25,291 bases of DNA. It comes from CAYLNG01 sp964497855. GTDB lineage: Bacteria; Verrucomicrobiota; Kiritimatiellia; SS1-B-03-39; UBA6053. Both the position numbers and the translations under genes were made by a program. Positions 1-8,586 of the stretch are shown piece by piece; the first letter of the stretch is position 1, and the number at the start of each line of letters is the position of its first letter. The stretch spans positions 1 through 25,291 of the forward strand of contig CAZCFM010000050.1 of NCBI GenBank assembly GCA_964497855.1, given 5' to 3'. The notes under the pieces are model-generated. The model saw nothing but the letters and a program-made list of their open reading frames with translations. It did no database searches and was not told where the DNA came from.

Positions 1-22
1 ATCTGTTGAGTTTATTTTATTT

Positions 23-346
23 TCAGCTTTCCGTGCGGGTGGTTTCCCGGTTTCTCTGCAGAATCAGGTCGACTGGCACCATGCCGAAGGAGGTCTTCAC
101 AAAATTCCCGGGTTCAGCGTCATAGGCAATAATTTCATCCTCCGACCGCCACCAATACGGGCCGAAGCGATGGTTTTGATGCGTTAATTCTTACTTCGGC
201 AGCAGCCCTGTCTTCGACCCGTGGATTTGATCCAGCTGCCTCAGCCAGTCTTCGCGAGAGCACTTGCCCTGCTGTTTCAGAGCTTCTCGTATCGTCCATG
301 CCAGCCTCTCTTTTGACTGGGTGATCATGTTGTTGGATTCATTCAT
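23..346 (-). pseudogene. Small unknown gene with an in-frame stop
   Basis: On the minus strand an ATG at 346 opens a 51-codon frame (begins MNESNNMITQSKERL) that stops at TAA 193-191. The same frame then continues open for another 55 codons, including FGPYWWRSEDEIIAYDAEPG, to a TGA at 25-23. The downstream part has no usable start near its beginning but reads like real protein: it is rich in Trp, Tyr and acidic residues with no low-complexity bias. The simplest reading is one gene of about 107 codons interrupted by a nonsense mutation. Alternatives are two unrelated fragments or chance. There is no clear Shine-Dalgarno before 346, and I recognise no family. Composition is less GC-rich than the genes that follow, as is common for accessory or decaying sequence. 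Confidence 0.35.
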
Positions 347-1050
347 CGCTGCCCATCATTAAGCCTGAAGCATTCCCGGTTCGCAAGAAGAATCCAACCG
401 AATGTTGGGATGGAAACGTGCTGGAACCATGGGGGTTTTGTTCAGGCGTATGTCAAACGCTCCCCATCCGGGTTGTAGAGGAATTTCAGAGGGGAACTGT
501 CAGGTTTTTAGCCGCGAAACCGAAGCCTCCCGCGCTCTCCGGGCTTCCGCCGGCGTTTCCCTCCGTCGGGATGGGACGGCGGGGGGGGCTTTGTGAAACG
601 GTTGAGCCGGGATGACTGCTGGTATCTTGTTGGTGCGGAGGCGGGTCGGACAGGTCGGACACGTGGGACAGGTCGGACAGGGCAGTCCATCCCGCCAGGG
701 CGGAAACCGAAGGAACCGCACAAACACTTCCCTGCAAGAGCATCCGTGTCCTGTTCATCCGTGGTTGAACCCTTCGACCTGCCATGTATTGCGGGGGGTT
801 CAGCCGTCCGTCCCGAATTGGGCGGGACGGGAGCGCTCTTCAAGAATTCGGGCCTGCCATTCAGGAGGGGAATGAGGATGTTGCCTTCCTGGACACCTGG
901 CTTCGCGTTAGTCTCCGGCGACAACGGCGCTCCCGCAGGGTGGTGTGCGGCAGGAATGCCGCCCCTCCCGTTTCGCTGAAAACCACATGGAGACTTGCGA
1001 AATGGGACATTCGGGGGTAGGAAGGGCCATCATCCCTTGGAGAAGTTTGT
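347..1050. other. Intergenic region with short repeats, no convincing gene
   Basis: Several overlapping open frames occur on both strands, but none has a ribosome binding site, a recognisable domain or a consistent codon pattern. Visible elements are a 4 x 9 bp tandem repeat at 645-680, a stretch at 741-769 of the ATCCGTG..TTCATCCGTGG type that I recognise as a recurrent intergenic repeat in PVC and other environmental genomes, and a hairpin with 7-bp arms CGTCCCG/CGGGACG at 809-829. The 3' end contains the ribosome binding site of the peptidase gene (GGAG at 1039-1042). Confidence 0.6.
645..680. repeat. 4 x 9-bp tandem repeat (GTCGGACAG)
   Basis: Four head-to-tail copies of GTCGGACAG lie at 645-653, 654-662, 663-671 and 672-680. 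The second ends in C and the third has one substitution. The repeat sits in a non-coding stretch. A 9-bp period keeps any reading frame open, which explains the spurious open frames across it. Confidence 0.85.
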
Positions 1051-3846
1051 ATGCACCGTTTGATCCGTCTGATTCCGTTGTTGTTCTCGCTTTGCCTGTT
1101 GCCGAGTCCGGCCCAACCCCCTGCGCTGGATGATCCCGAATGGACCAGCGGCACGCTGCCGAACGGGCTGCGCTACTTTATCCGGCGAAACACGCTGCCG
1201 GAAAACCGCCTCGAGCTGCGCCTGGCCGTCAACGCGGGTTCGATTCTCGAGGCCGACGATCAGCGGGGGCTCGCCCATTTTCTCGAGCACATCGCCTTCA
1301 ACGGCACGGAAAACTTCGCCAAAAACGAAATGGTCCGCTTTCTGGAATCGCTGGGCGTCGGGTTCGGTCCGGACCTCAACGCCTACACCTCGTTTGATGA
1401 AACCGTGTATCAGCTCCGCCTGCCCACGGAGAAGCCCGAGATCGTGGAGAAAGGGTTTTTGATTTTGGCGGACTGGGCGGGGCGGATCACGGCGGCCGAT
1501 GCGGCCATCGAAGCTGAACGCGGGGTCATCATTGAAGAATGGCGCGGACGCCGCGGGGCCGAAGCCCGCGTGCGCGACCAGCAGTACCCCGTCCTCTTCC
1601 CCGGCTCGCGTTATGCGGAACGGATGCCCATCGGCACACTGGAGGTGCTCCAGAATTTCGAGTTTGAGCGTCTGCGCGATTTTTACCGCGACTGGTATCG
1701 TCCGGACCTGATGTCGGTCATTGCGGTCGGCGATCTGGACGTGGAAAAAACGCGGACGAAAATTGAAACGCTGTTCGGGGGGTTCAAAAATCCGGAATCC
1801 GCGCCCAAACGCGAGGAATTTGTCCACCCGCCGCACGCGGAGACGCAGGCCGGGGTGTTTTCCGATCCGGAACTGACGGGCTCCGAGGTGGTGATTCTTT
1901 GGAAACTGCCGCCCAGCCGGGCGCGGTCGGCGGAGGCCTACCGGACGCGCATCGTGCAATCGCTGGTGGCGGACATGTTGTCGCAGCGTTTGCAGGAGCA
2001 AAGCCAGAAAAGCGATGCACCGTATTTGGAGGCGGGAGCCTATCGCGGCGGTTACACGCGCGGCGGGGACGCGTACCTGCTCTACGCGTCGGTCAAGGAT
2101 CAGCCGGGAGCGCACCTGAAGGCGGCGAAGGCGCTGCTGACGGAGTCGGAGCGCGCGCGGCGTCATGGCTTCACGCAGGGCGAGCTGGAGCGCGCGGCCG
2201 CGCGCCGGCTGAGCGCGGTGGAGCAGGCCTGGCGGGAACGGGGCAGCACGGAGAGCGCGGTGTTCATTCGCGAGGGCGTGTCCCATGCGCTGACGGGGGA
2301 ATACCTGCCGGGCCGCGAGCGCAATCTGGAGCTGCACCGCGCGGTGCTGGCGGATCTGTCCCTGGAGGAGGTCCAGACGCTGTTCCGATCTTGGATCGCT
2401 CCGGAAAACCGCGTGATTCTGGCGGAAGGTCCTTCGCGCGACGGCAAAACGAACCTCCCGGAAAAAGAGGAGCTGCTGGCCCTCTTCGCCGAGAGCGAGG
2501 CGCTGGAACTCGAACCCTACAGCGACGGCGTCACGGACGCGGCCCTGGTGGCGGAGTTGCCGGCCCCGGGGCAGATCGTCGAGCGCGCGGAGATTCCCGA
2601 GCTGGGCCTGCACATCTGGAAGCTGTCCAACGGTGCCCGCGTGATGCTGAAACCCACGGACTTCAAGAAAGATGAAATCCTGCTGCGGGCCTGGAGTCCG
2701 GGCGGAACCAACCCCGTGGCCCTCGACCAGCTTGTGCACGCCCAGGCCGCCGACGAGGTCATGCGCGCCGGCGGGCTGGGCGCGTTTTCCGCAGTCGATC
2801 TCTCGAAAAAACTGTCCGGAAAACTGGTGGGCCTTGCGCCGTCGATCCGGGGAGACCAGGACGGCTTCAGCGGCGGGGCCAGTCCCCGCGATCTGGAGAC
2901 GCTGATGAAGCTGCTGCATCTGCACTTCCGTGCGCCGCGTGCCGATGCGGAAGCGGCGGGAGCCCTGCGCAACCGCATGCGCGAAGGCGTGCGCAACCGC
3001 ATGTCCGATCCCAAGGTGGAATTCGGCGACCTCATCGAGCAAACTCTCAGCAACTACCATCCGCGTATGACCCCGCCGACCTTGGAGTCGGTGGAGTCGC
3101 TGGACATGGACGCCGCGCTGGAGTTCTACCGCGAACGTTTTGCATCCGCCTCCGATTTCACGTTCCTGTTTGTCGGCGGGTTCACCCTCGAAGAGATCGA
3201 GCCGCTGCTGACCCAGTGGGTGGCCTCGCTGCCCGCCGGGGAGCCGGAAACGCCGCAGTATTTTCCGGTCGACAGCCCCAAACACGAGATTCGCCGCGTA
3301 ATGCGCCGCGGCGTGGAGCCGGTGGCCCATGTGCGCATGGTGTGGACCCTGCCGGACGTCGAGTTCTCCTACAAGACGCGCCACGCGCTGCGCTCGATGA
3401 CCTCCGTGCTGCAGATCCGTTTGCGGGAAGTGGTGCGTGAAGAAAAAGGGGGAAGTTACCATGTGTCGATCTGGCCCGACATCCAAAAATTTCCCAGCCC
3501 CCGCGCGCGCATCATGGTCGATTTTGGCTGCGATCCGGACAAGGTGGACATGATGATAGCGGCGGTGAATGGCGTCATTTCGGCGGCGCAAAACGAGCTG
3601 CCCGAGGCGCACTACATCCAGACCGTTCAGGAAACCCAGCGCCGCGGACGCGAAGTGGACCTTCGCGAAAACAGTTTCTGGATCGAAGTGCTCTCCTTCT
3701 ACGACTGGCACAACGAGGACCCGCGCACGATTTTAGACTTTGAACGTTATGTGGAGTCCATCACCCCCGAATTCGTCCGGGACTGGGCCCGCAAAGCCTT
3801 CCAAACCCCCGACCGCGCGGTCTTTATTCTCCTGCCCGCCGAGTGA
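1051..3846 (+). CDS. M16 family zinc metallopeptidase, exported (PqqL-like)
   Basis: A 931-residue protein that probably cleaves peptides in the periplasm. Residues 1-21 form a Sec-type signal peptide (hydrophobic LIPLLFSLCLLP then PSPA). The inverted zinc motif of the M16 family, HFLEH, is at residues 76-80, with Glu79 as the expected base. The third zinc ligand is probably the Glu near residue 156 in the segment IEAERGVIIEEW, at the family's usual spacing of about 76. A second, inactive M16 half follows (about residues 510-930), giving the two-half layout of PqqL/pitrilysin-type enzymes; the length equals that of E. coli PqqL as I recall it. GGAG at 1039-1042, 8 nt before the ATG, supports the start. 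The exported nuclease gene follows 42 nt downstream, so the two may be co-transcribed. Substrate unknown. Confidence 0.9.
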   Translation: MHRLIRLIPLLFSLCLLPSPAQPPALDDPEWTSGTLPNGLRYFIRRNTLPENRLELRLAVNAGSILEADDQRGLAHFLEHIAFNGTENFAKNEMVRFLESLGVGFGPDLNAYTSFDETVYQLRLPTEKPEIVEKGFLILADWAGRITAADAAIEAERGVIIEEWRGRRGAEARVRDQQYPVLFPGSRYAERMPIGTLEVLQNFEFERLRDFYRDWYRPDLMSVIAVGDLDVEKTRTKIETLFGGFKNPESAPKREEFVHPPHAETQAGVFSDPELTGSEVVILWKLPPSRARSAEAYRTRIVQSLVADMLSQRLQEQSQKSDAPYLEAGAYRGGYTRGGDAYLLYASVKDQPGAHLKAAKALLTESERARRHGFTQGELERAAARRLSAVEQAWRERGSTESAVFIREGVSHALTGEYLPGRERNLELHRAVLADLSLEEVQTLFRSWIAPENRVILAEGPSRDGKTNLPEKEELLALFAESEALELEPYSDGVTDAALVAELPAPGQIVERAEIPELGLHIWKLSNGARVMLKPTDFKKDEILLRAWSPGGTNPVALDQLVHAQAADEVMRAGGLGAFSAVDLSKKLSGKLVGLAPSIRGDQDGFSGGASPRDLETLMKLLHLHFRAPRADAEAAGALRNRMREGVRNRMSDPKVEFGDLIEQTLSNYHPRMTPPTLESVESLDMDAALEFYRERFASASDFTFLFVGGFTLEEIEPLLTQWVASLPAGEPETPQYFPVDSPKHEIRRVMRRGVEPVAHVRMVWTLPDVEFSYKTRHALRSMTSVLQIRLREVVREEKGGSYHVSIWPDIQKFPSPRARIMVDFGCDPDKVDMMIAAVNGVISAAQNELPEAHYIQTVQETQRRGREVDLRENSFWIEVLSFYDWHNEDPRTILDFERYVESITPEFVRDWARKAFQTPDRAVFILLPAE

Positions 3847-3888
3847 GGACCCGCTGGACACGCCCACATCCGCGTGTATGTTCTCCCC

Positions 3889-4752
3889 ATGCGCACAACC
3901 CTTCTTGTCCTTCTTCTGCTTCTCCCCGCTTGGTCGTTGGCCCAGCCGTCGTCCCTCACGAAAATTGAACAGGTGACCCTTCTGCCCACCGACTGGGCCG
4001 ACGGCGACAGTTTTCGCGTGCGTTTCCCCAACGGCGACGAACACACGCTGCGCCTCTACGGGGCCGACTGCATCGAATGGCATGTGGCCGACGACTCGGA
4101 CGCCCGCCGCCTGCGTGCCCAGCGCCGCTACTTCGGGATTTCGGGCCATGGCAACTCGCCGGAAAAATCCATCGCCCTCGCCAAGTCCTTTGGCGAAGCC
4201 GCCGGCCTGGAGGTCCGCCAACAACTGGCCAGGCCCTTCACCGTACACACGGCGTTCACCGACGCGCGGGGCGACGGACGTTTTTCGCGCATCTACGCCT
4301 TCGTGACCACGGCGGAGGGCGAAGACCTCTCCACATTGCTCGTCTCCAAGGGCCTCGCCCGCGCTTTCGGGGTGTATCGCGCCGGACCGGACGGCGCCGG
4401 CCGCGACGAAATGCAGGAACGCCTGAAAGACGCCGAATTGGTCGCCGCGCGCAAAGGACTCGGCGTGTGGGCGCACACCGACTGGGACGCCCTTGCCGCC
4501 GAACGCGGTCAGCAGCGCGCCGAAGAATGGGAGGGCAAACTCGCGACGGGAAACGCCCCTCCGAGCGCGCCGGTGGATGTGAACCTCGCCCCCCGCGACG
4601 AACTGATGCGCATTCCGGGCGTGGGCGAAGTCACCGCCAACGCCATCATCGAGGCGCGTCCCTTTCGCTCCATCGACGATCTCCGCCGTGTGCGGGGAAT
4701 CGGCGCCGTTACCTTGGAGCGCATTCGTCCGTACGTCGGCGTTTTACCCTGA
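3889..4752 (+). CDS. Exported staphylococcal-nuclease-like protein with HhH tail
   Basis: A 287-residue protein with an N-terminal signal peptide (MRTTLLVLLLLLPAWSLA). A thermonuclease (SNase, TNase) domain follows: DGDSFRVRF carries the calcium-site Asp, LRLYGADCIE matches the VRLxGIDTPE motif with its catalytic Arg, Asp and Glu (Thr replaced by Cys), and GRFSRIYAFV holds the second catalytic Arg. The C-terminus (about residues 225-287) is a ComEA-type double helix-hairpin-helix with IPGVGEVTANAI and VRGIGAVTLERI, a non-specific DNA-binding module. An exported nuclease that holds DNA through HhH fits extracellular or periplasmic DNA degradation or uptake; that role is inferred. I chose ATG 3889 over GTG 3874 because the signal peptide begins there. 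Its last 9 bases overlap the end of the convergent GH28 gene. Confidence 0.85.
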   Translation: MRTTLLVLLLLLPAWSLAQPSSLTKIEQVTLLPTDWADGDSFRVRFPNGDEHTLRLYGADCIEWHVADDSDARRLRAQRRYFGISGHGNSPEKSIALAKSFGEAAGLEVRQQLARPFTVHTAFTDARGDGRFSRIYAFVTTAEGEDLSTLLVSKGLARAFGVYRAGPDGAGRDEMQERLKDAELVAARKGLGVWAHTDWDALAAERGQQRAEEWEGKLATGNAPPSAPVDVNLAPRDELMRIPGVGEVTANAIIEARPFRSIDDLRRVRGIGAVTLERIRPYVGVLP

Positions 4753-6186
4753 GACGTCACCGCGGAGGTGGAGGCGTTCGCCGCCGTTCCAGCCGCAGAG
4801 GTCCGGGCTGTTGCGCGGCTCGTCGATCGGAAGGTTGGAAGAGACGGCATGAACAGGCGTGCCGGGCGGCAGGGTCCAGTCGGGCGGCGTGAAGAGGCGG
4901 TGGGTGCCGTTGGCGAGTTTGCTGCGGAAGGTCCATTCCGGTGGCGGGGTGTCGGACTCGGGCCAGCGGAGCTGGATGTTGTCCATGGACACCTGGCGGA
5001 TGTTGTCGAAGACGAAAGCGGCGCGTTCAACGCGGGCGCGGGGGCTTTGATTGGAAAACTGGCCGCCGCCGCTGTCCGCGGCGCAGGGCGCGGGGTCGTC
5101 GAAGCAGGGATAGCGGAAAAGCAGGTCGCGGAGCTGGATGTCCTCGCAGCGGGCGCCGGGATCGGCAGTGAAGAGGCAGCGTCCGTTGGTGTCGCCGACG
5201 CAGCCGCAGATGCGCAGGCCGCGCAGGCCGCCGAGTCGGGACTGCGGGGTTTTGCGGCGGATGTCGACGTGAATGGGGCGGGGAAACATAAGGGCCGCGC
5301 GGGTGTCGAAGACGATGTCGCTGACGAGGATGTTTTCGAGCAGAGCGCCTTCCAGGCTGTAGAGGGCGATGGCGCGGTGGCTGTCGCGGACGACGCAGTG
5401 GGAGAAGCTGACGTTGCGCATGTCCTGAAAACTTTCGCCGGCCCCGAGTTTGAGCGCGGCGCAGTGGGTGCGCAGGATGCAGTGGGTCACGACGATGTCC
5501 TCGCAGCTGCGTCCGTCGGCCAGGGTCTTGAGGCAGATCGCATCGTCGCCCGTGTCGATGTGGCAGCCGGAGATGCTGACGCCGCGGCAGCCGCTGATGT
5601 CGATGCCGTCGGAGTTCGGGGCCTGGGCTGGGTTCTGGATGCGGATGTCGCGGACGCGGACCCGGTCAGATTCGTGGAGGTGGAGGGTCCAGTTGCAGAC
5701 GTTGCCGAGTTGGACGTCGCGGAGGAGGACATTCTGGCAGTGGGAGATAAGGACGAGGGCACCCATGCGGCGCGAATCGGAATGGGTGGCCAGGGGCCAG
5801 GCGCTGCCGGGCTCCACGGGGGAGTAGAAAGCCGTGCCGTTGCCGTCGAGGCTGCCTGGGCCGGTGATGGCGATGTCGCGGCAGTTCTGGGCGACGATGA
5901 GATGGAACGACTCTTCGTTTTTGTCCCCGTGGTCTCCGCAGCCGGAGCTGTGGATGAGGGGATGGTGGTCTTCGGGACGCGGAGACGCGATGAGGCGTGC
6001 GCCGTGGCAGAGGTGCAGCTCCACGCCGTCGCGCAGGTGGATCATGCCGCTGAGCCACTGGCCGGGGGGAACCTCGACCACGCCCCCGCCGGCGGCGTGC
6101 ACGCGGCGGATGGCTGCATGGATGGCGTCGGTGCAGAGCGTTTGGCCGTCGGGCACGGCCCCCAGTTCGGTGATGGAAAGATGCAT
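4744..6186 (-). CDS. Glycoside hydrolase family 28 (polygalacturonase-like)
   Basis: A 480-residue right-handed beta-helix enzyme expected to hydrolyse galacturonan-type pectin chains. The N-terminus has the usual ITELGAVPDGQTLCTDAI lead-in. Family motifs: NSDGID at 191-196 (the NTD motif) and GDDA at 213-216 supply the three catalytic Asp residues. The other two hallmarks are altered: GHG is reduced to a lone His (THC, around 241) and the RIK substrate-binding motif is RAIALY at 271-276 with no Lys, so the substrate may not be plain polygalacturonate. No signal peptide is visible, which suggests a cytoplasmic enzyme acting on imported oligosaccharides. ATG 6186 starts five residues before the conserved domain; ATG 6219 (11 residues longer) is an alternative, and neither has a strong ribosome binding site. 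Divergent from the transketolase-like gene. Confidence 0.87.
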   Translation of the reverse strand: MHLSITELGAVPDGQTLCTDAIHAAIRRVHAAGGGVVEVPPGQWLSGMIHLRDGVELHLCHGARLIASPRPEDHHPLIHSSGCGDHGDKNEESFHLIVAQNCRDIAITGPGSLDGNGTAFYSPVEPGSAWPLATHSDSRRMGALVLISHCQNVLLRDVQLGNVCNWTLHLHESDRVRVRDIRIQNPAQAPNSDGIDISGCRGVSISGCHIDTGDDAICLKTLADGRSCEDIVVTHCILRTHCAALKLGAGESFQDMRNVSFSHCVVRDSHRAIALYSLEGALLENILVSDIVFDTRAALMFPRPIHVDIRRKTPQSRLGGLRGLRICGCVGDTNGRCLFTADPGARCEDIQLRDLLFRYPCFDDPAPCAADSGGGQFSNQSPRARVERAAFVFDNIRQVSMDNIQLRWPESDTPPPEWTFRSKLANGTHRLFTPPDWTLPPGTPVHAVSSNLPIDEPRNSPDLCGWNGGERLHLRGDVSG

Positions 6187-6250
6187 GGTGTCTCGCGGGA
6201 GGTGTGGCCTCTGTTCCATCACGCTTCGCAAAAAAGTCCATCCGGATGTA

Positions 6251-6260
6251 ACAAATTGTA
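6251..6260 (-). promoter_or_regulatory. Candidate -10 box and palindrome of the GH28 gene
   Basis: On the minus strand TACAAT (6260-6255) is a good -10 match about 30 nt before ATG 6219 and 70 nt before ATG 6186. It overlaps a 9-nt palindrome ACAA-A-TTGT at 6251-6259 that could be part of an operator for sugar-responsive control. The -35 region is weak. This AT-rich patch is the only one in the intergenic segment between the two divergent genes. Confidence 0.35.
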
Positions 6261-6357
6261 CCAAATTCTTCCGGGACGGTTGCACTTGCCAGAGCGGCTC
6301 CCACTGGTTATGGAACAGTTCTCTTTTAAACCAATACAACCAACAGGATTCACGACC

Positions 6358-8586
6358 ATGGGCGCACCCGCTTCCTCCTTCGCCGCACAACAACGCCGCA
6401 ATCAGGCCCTTCTCGCTTCGTCTCCCTACCTCAAGGACAAGGTCGAAAGCAAGGTCCTGCCCTTCCGCATCGATCTCGACGCCGATGCCCTGAGCGACGC
6501 GCAAATCGCCGCCCTCAACGCCCTCGAAAAGAAAGCCGCCGCCACCGCGCTGGCCTCCCTCGCCTCCCTCGCCAAAATCGGTGAGCTCGACCACCTCGGC
6601 GGTGGCCTCGAACTGATTCCCTCCCTGCTGATGACCCTCGGTATCGCCGATTACGAAGCCCGCCAGTACACCATCGAACACGCCCACACCTCCATCGGCT
6701 ACTACGCCGCCCTGAGCGCGCTGGGCTTCATCGACTCCTCCGTGGTGGTCGACACTTTCCGCCGTTCCATCGACATCGCCGGCCACGTCTCCTGGCTCCC
6801 CGGTGGCACGCAGATGAACGGCGGACGTCTCGGCGTCATGGTGCCCGTGGCCGTCGGCCAGTCCCTCGCCGCCAAATCCTTTCACGGCGACAAAGCCCTC
6901 ACCGTTTGCCACTGCGGCGATGCGGCCTGGATTTCCGGACAGGCCCTCAACGGCTTCAACGGCGCCGACCTGCACGGCGCGCCCATTGTCTTCATCATGC
7001 ACCGCAACGGCATTCAGCTCTCCGGTGCCTGCAAATCGATCATGGACAAAGATCCCCGCCCGATCATACGCTCGATGGGCATCGAAATCATCGAAATCAG
7101 CAGCCTGCACGACAAACAGGCCCTCTTCGCCGCCTACAAACAGGCCGCCGCCCTGGCCCGCGCCGGACGCCCGAGTCTGATCTACCCCACCGGATTCCAG
7201 ACCACCGTCGCCGGCTTCGAAAAAACCTACACGCTCTGCCCCATTGTCGCCGACTTCGCGGCAAAACACGGCGTGGCCATGGACACCCCGATCTGGGTCC
7301 CGGGCTCGCTGATGTCCTGGCGCGACGTGATCCCGATGATCGAGTGCGTCTTCCTCGTCAACGGCCTCAAAGGCGGTGAAGGCCACCACGACGGCCACAT
7401 GAAGGGCCGCGAACTGTCCAAGGTTCTCTCCAACCCGCTGTTTGCGGACCTGGAAGAGGAAACCGAGGCCCTGAGTAAACTTAACGACGCCCCCAAACGT
7501 GTGGTCGTCACCCACAAACGGCCCGCGCCCGGTTCGCTGAACCTGGCGATCGACCCGGCGGTGCGCGGCAAGGTCGAACTGCCCGGCGTCGGCAAAAGCG
7601 TCAGCGCCCGCGCCGGCGTGGAACTGGCCTATCAGCTCGTGGCCAAAACCTATCCCGCGCGCTTCTTCAACGTCAGTTGCGACCTCGACCCCTCGACCAA
7701 ACTGGCCAAGGCCGTCGCCGCGATTCCCGCGAAAAACAACTACCAGATGAGCATCGAGGAACAGGTCGCCGCCCTCATGGCCAACGGCATTTCCCTCGCC
7801 TCCAACGAGCCGCTGGCCGTGGTCTTCGCCACCTTCTCCGCGTTCTTCGAGGGCATCGCCCGCGAAGGCCTCGAAATGTGGCGCTACACCCGCAACCTCA
7901 ACGGTGTCAACGAAGGCCTCAACGCCATCATGCACCTCTCCCACGTCGGCGCCTGCACCGGACGCGACCACTTCTCCGGCTGGTCCCTCGACTGGATCAC
8001 CCTCGCCATGGGCTACCTGCCCTATGTGGACCGCTTCTATACCCCCGCCGATGCCCGCTCCGCGTTCATCGCCTGCTACGACGCTTGCGCCCGCTACGGT
8101 GCCCACATCGTCGGCATTCCCCGCGACAACCTTCCCATTCTCGCCAAGGACGACGGCTCCCCGCTCTGGAATCCCGGTGACGAGTGGACGCCCTGCACGC
8201 TTCTGCGCGGCAAACCCGGCGCCAGCAAGGTCATTCTCGCCGTGGGCGCCACCGCCTTCATCGCCGAAGCCGCCGCAAAGACGCTGTCCGACACCGACGT
8301 CATCGTCGTCAACGGCCTGCCCTTCGGCGAGGCGGAACTCGAAGGCATCATCGCGAAGTACAACGGCGGCGTGGTCACGGTCGAAGACGGCATCATCGGC
8401 CACCGCGGCGTCGGCCTGCGCGGTTTTGCCTCCCTCGTGCAGAGCGCGGCCGCCGGCAGCGGCGTCAAACTCGCCCACGTCGGCATCACCGACCCCAGCG
8501 TTGCGCCCTCCGAAGGCCACATGGAAGTCTGGGCGCACTTCGGCCTCACCGCCGAAGCCGTCCGCGAAGCCGTCGTCTCGCTCTAA
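6358..8586 (+). CDS. Divergent transketolase-like ThDP enzyme
   Basis: A 742-residue single chain with the transketolase order: N-terminal ThDP-binding (PP) domain, central Pyr domain (about 415-600) and C-terminal domain (about 610-742, with VNGLPFGEAE and EDGIIGHRGVG). The cofactor motif is GD at 187-188 followed by Asn217 in HRNGIQLSG, the GDG-x(about 28)-N spacing, but the third Gly is Ala (GDA). The Glu that activates the thiazolium is probably in SIEEQ (465-469). The transketolase signature GEDGPTHQP is absent; the equivalent stretch reads GRDHFSGWSLDW. I therefore call it transketolase-like and leave the substrate open. ATG 6358 has AGGA at 6345-6348, 9 nt upstream; an in-frame ATG at 6310 is less likely. 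It may supply the pentose-phosphate pathway if no canonical transketolase exists elsewhere in the genome. Confidence 0.8.
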   Translation: MGAPASSFAAQQRRNQALLASSPYLKDKVESKVLPFRIDLDADALSDAQIAALNALEKKAAATALASLASLAKIGELDHLGGGLELIPSLLMTLGIADYEARQYTIEHAHTSIGYYAALSALGFIDSSVVVDTFRRSIDIAGHVSWLPGGTQMNGGRLGVMVPVAVGQSLAAKSFHGDKALTVCHCGDAAWISGQALNGFNGADLHGAPIVFIMHRNGIQLSGACKSIMDKDPRPIIRSMGIEIIEISSLHDKQALFAAYKQAAALARAGRPSLIYPTGFQTTVAGFEKTYTLCPIVADFAAKHGVAMDTPIWVPGSLMSWRDVIPMIECVFLVNGLKGGEGHHDGHMKGRELSKVLSNPLFADLEEETEALSKLNDAPKRVVVTHKRPAPGSLNLAIDPAVRGKVELPGVGKSVSARAGVELAYQLVAKTYPARFFNVSCDLDPSTKLAKAVAAIPAKNNYQMSIEEQVAALMANGISLASNEPLAVVFATFSAFFEGIAREGLEMWRYTRNLNGVNEGLNAIMHLSHVGACTGRDHFSGWSLDWITLAMGYLPYVDRFYTPADARSAFIACYDACARYGAHIVGIPRDNLPILAKDDGSPLWNPGDEWTPCTLLRGKPGASKVILAVGATAFIAEAAAKTLSDTDVIVVNGLPFGEAELEGIIAKYNGGVVTVEDGIIGHRGVGLRGFASLVQSAAAGSGVKLAHVGITDPSVAPSEGHMEVWAHFGLTAEAVREAVVSL

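Noticed and set aside
1030..3711. 893-codon minus-strand open frame opposite the M16 peptidase
   Set aside because: It mirrors the codon pattern of the real gene in GC-rich DNA, is His/Arg/Gln-rich, and contains no recognisable domain or ribosome binding site.
4768..6357. In-frame N-terminal extension of the transketolase-like gene
   Set aside because: It is antisense to the GH28 gene, low in complexity, and a good AGGA site precedes ATG 6358.
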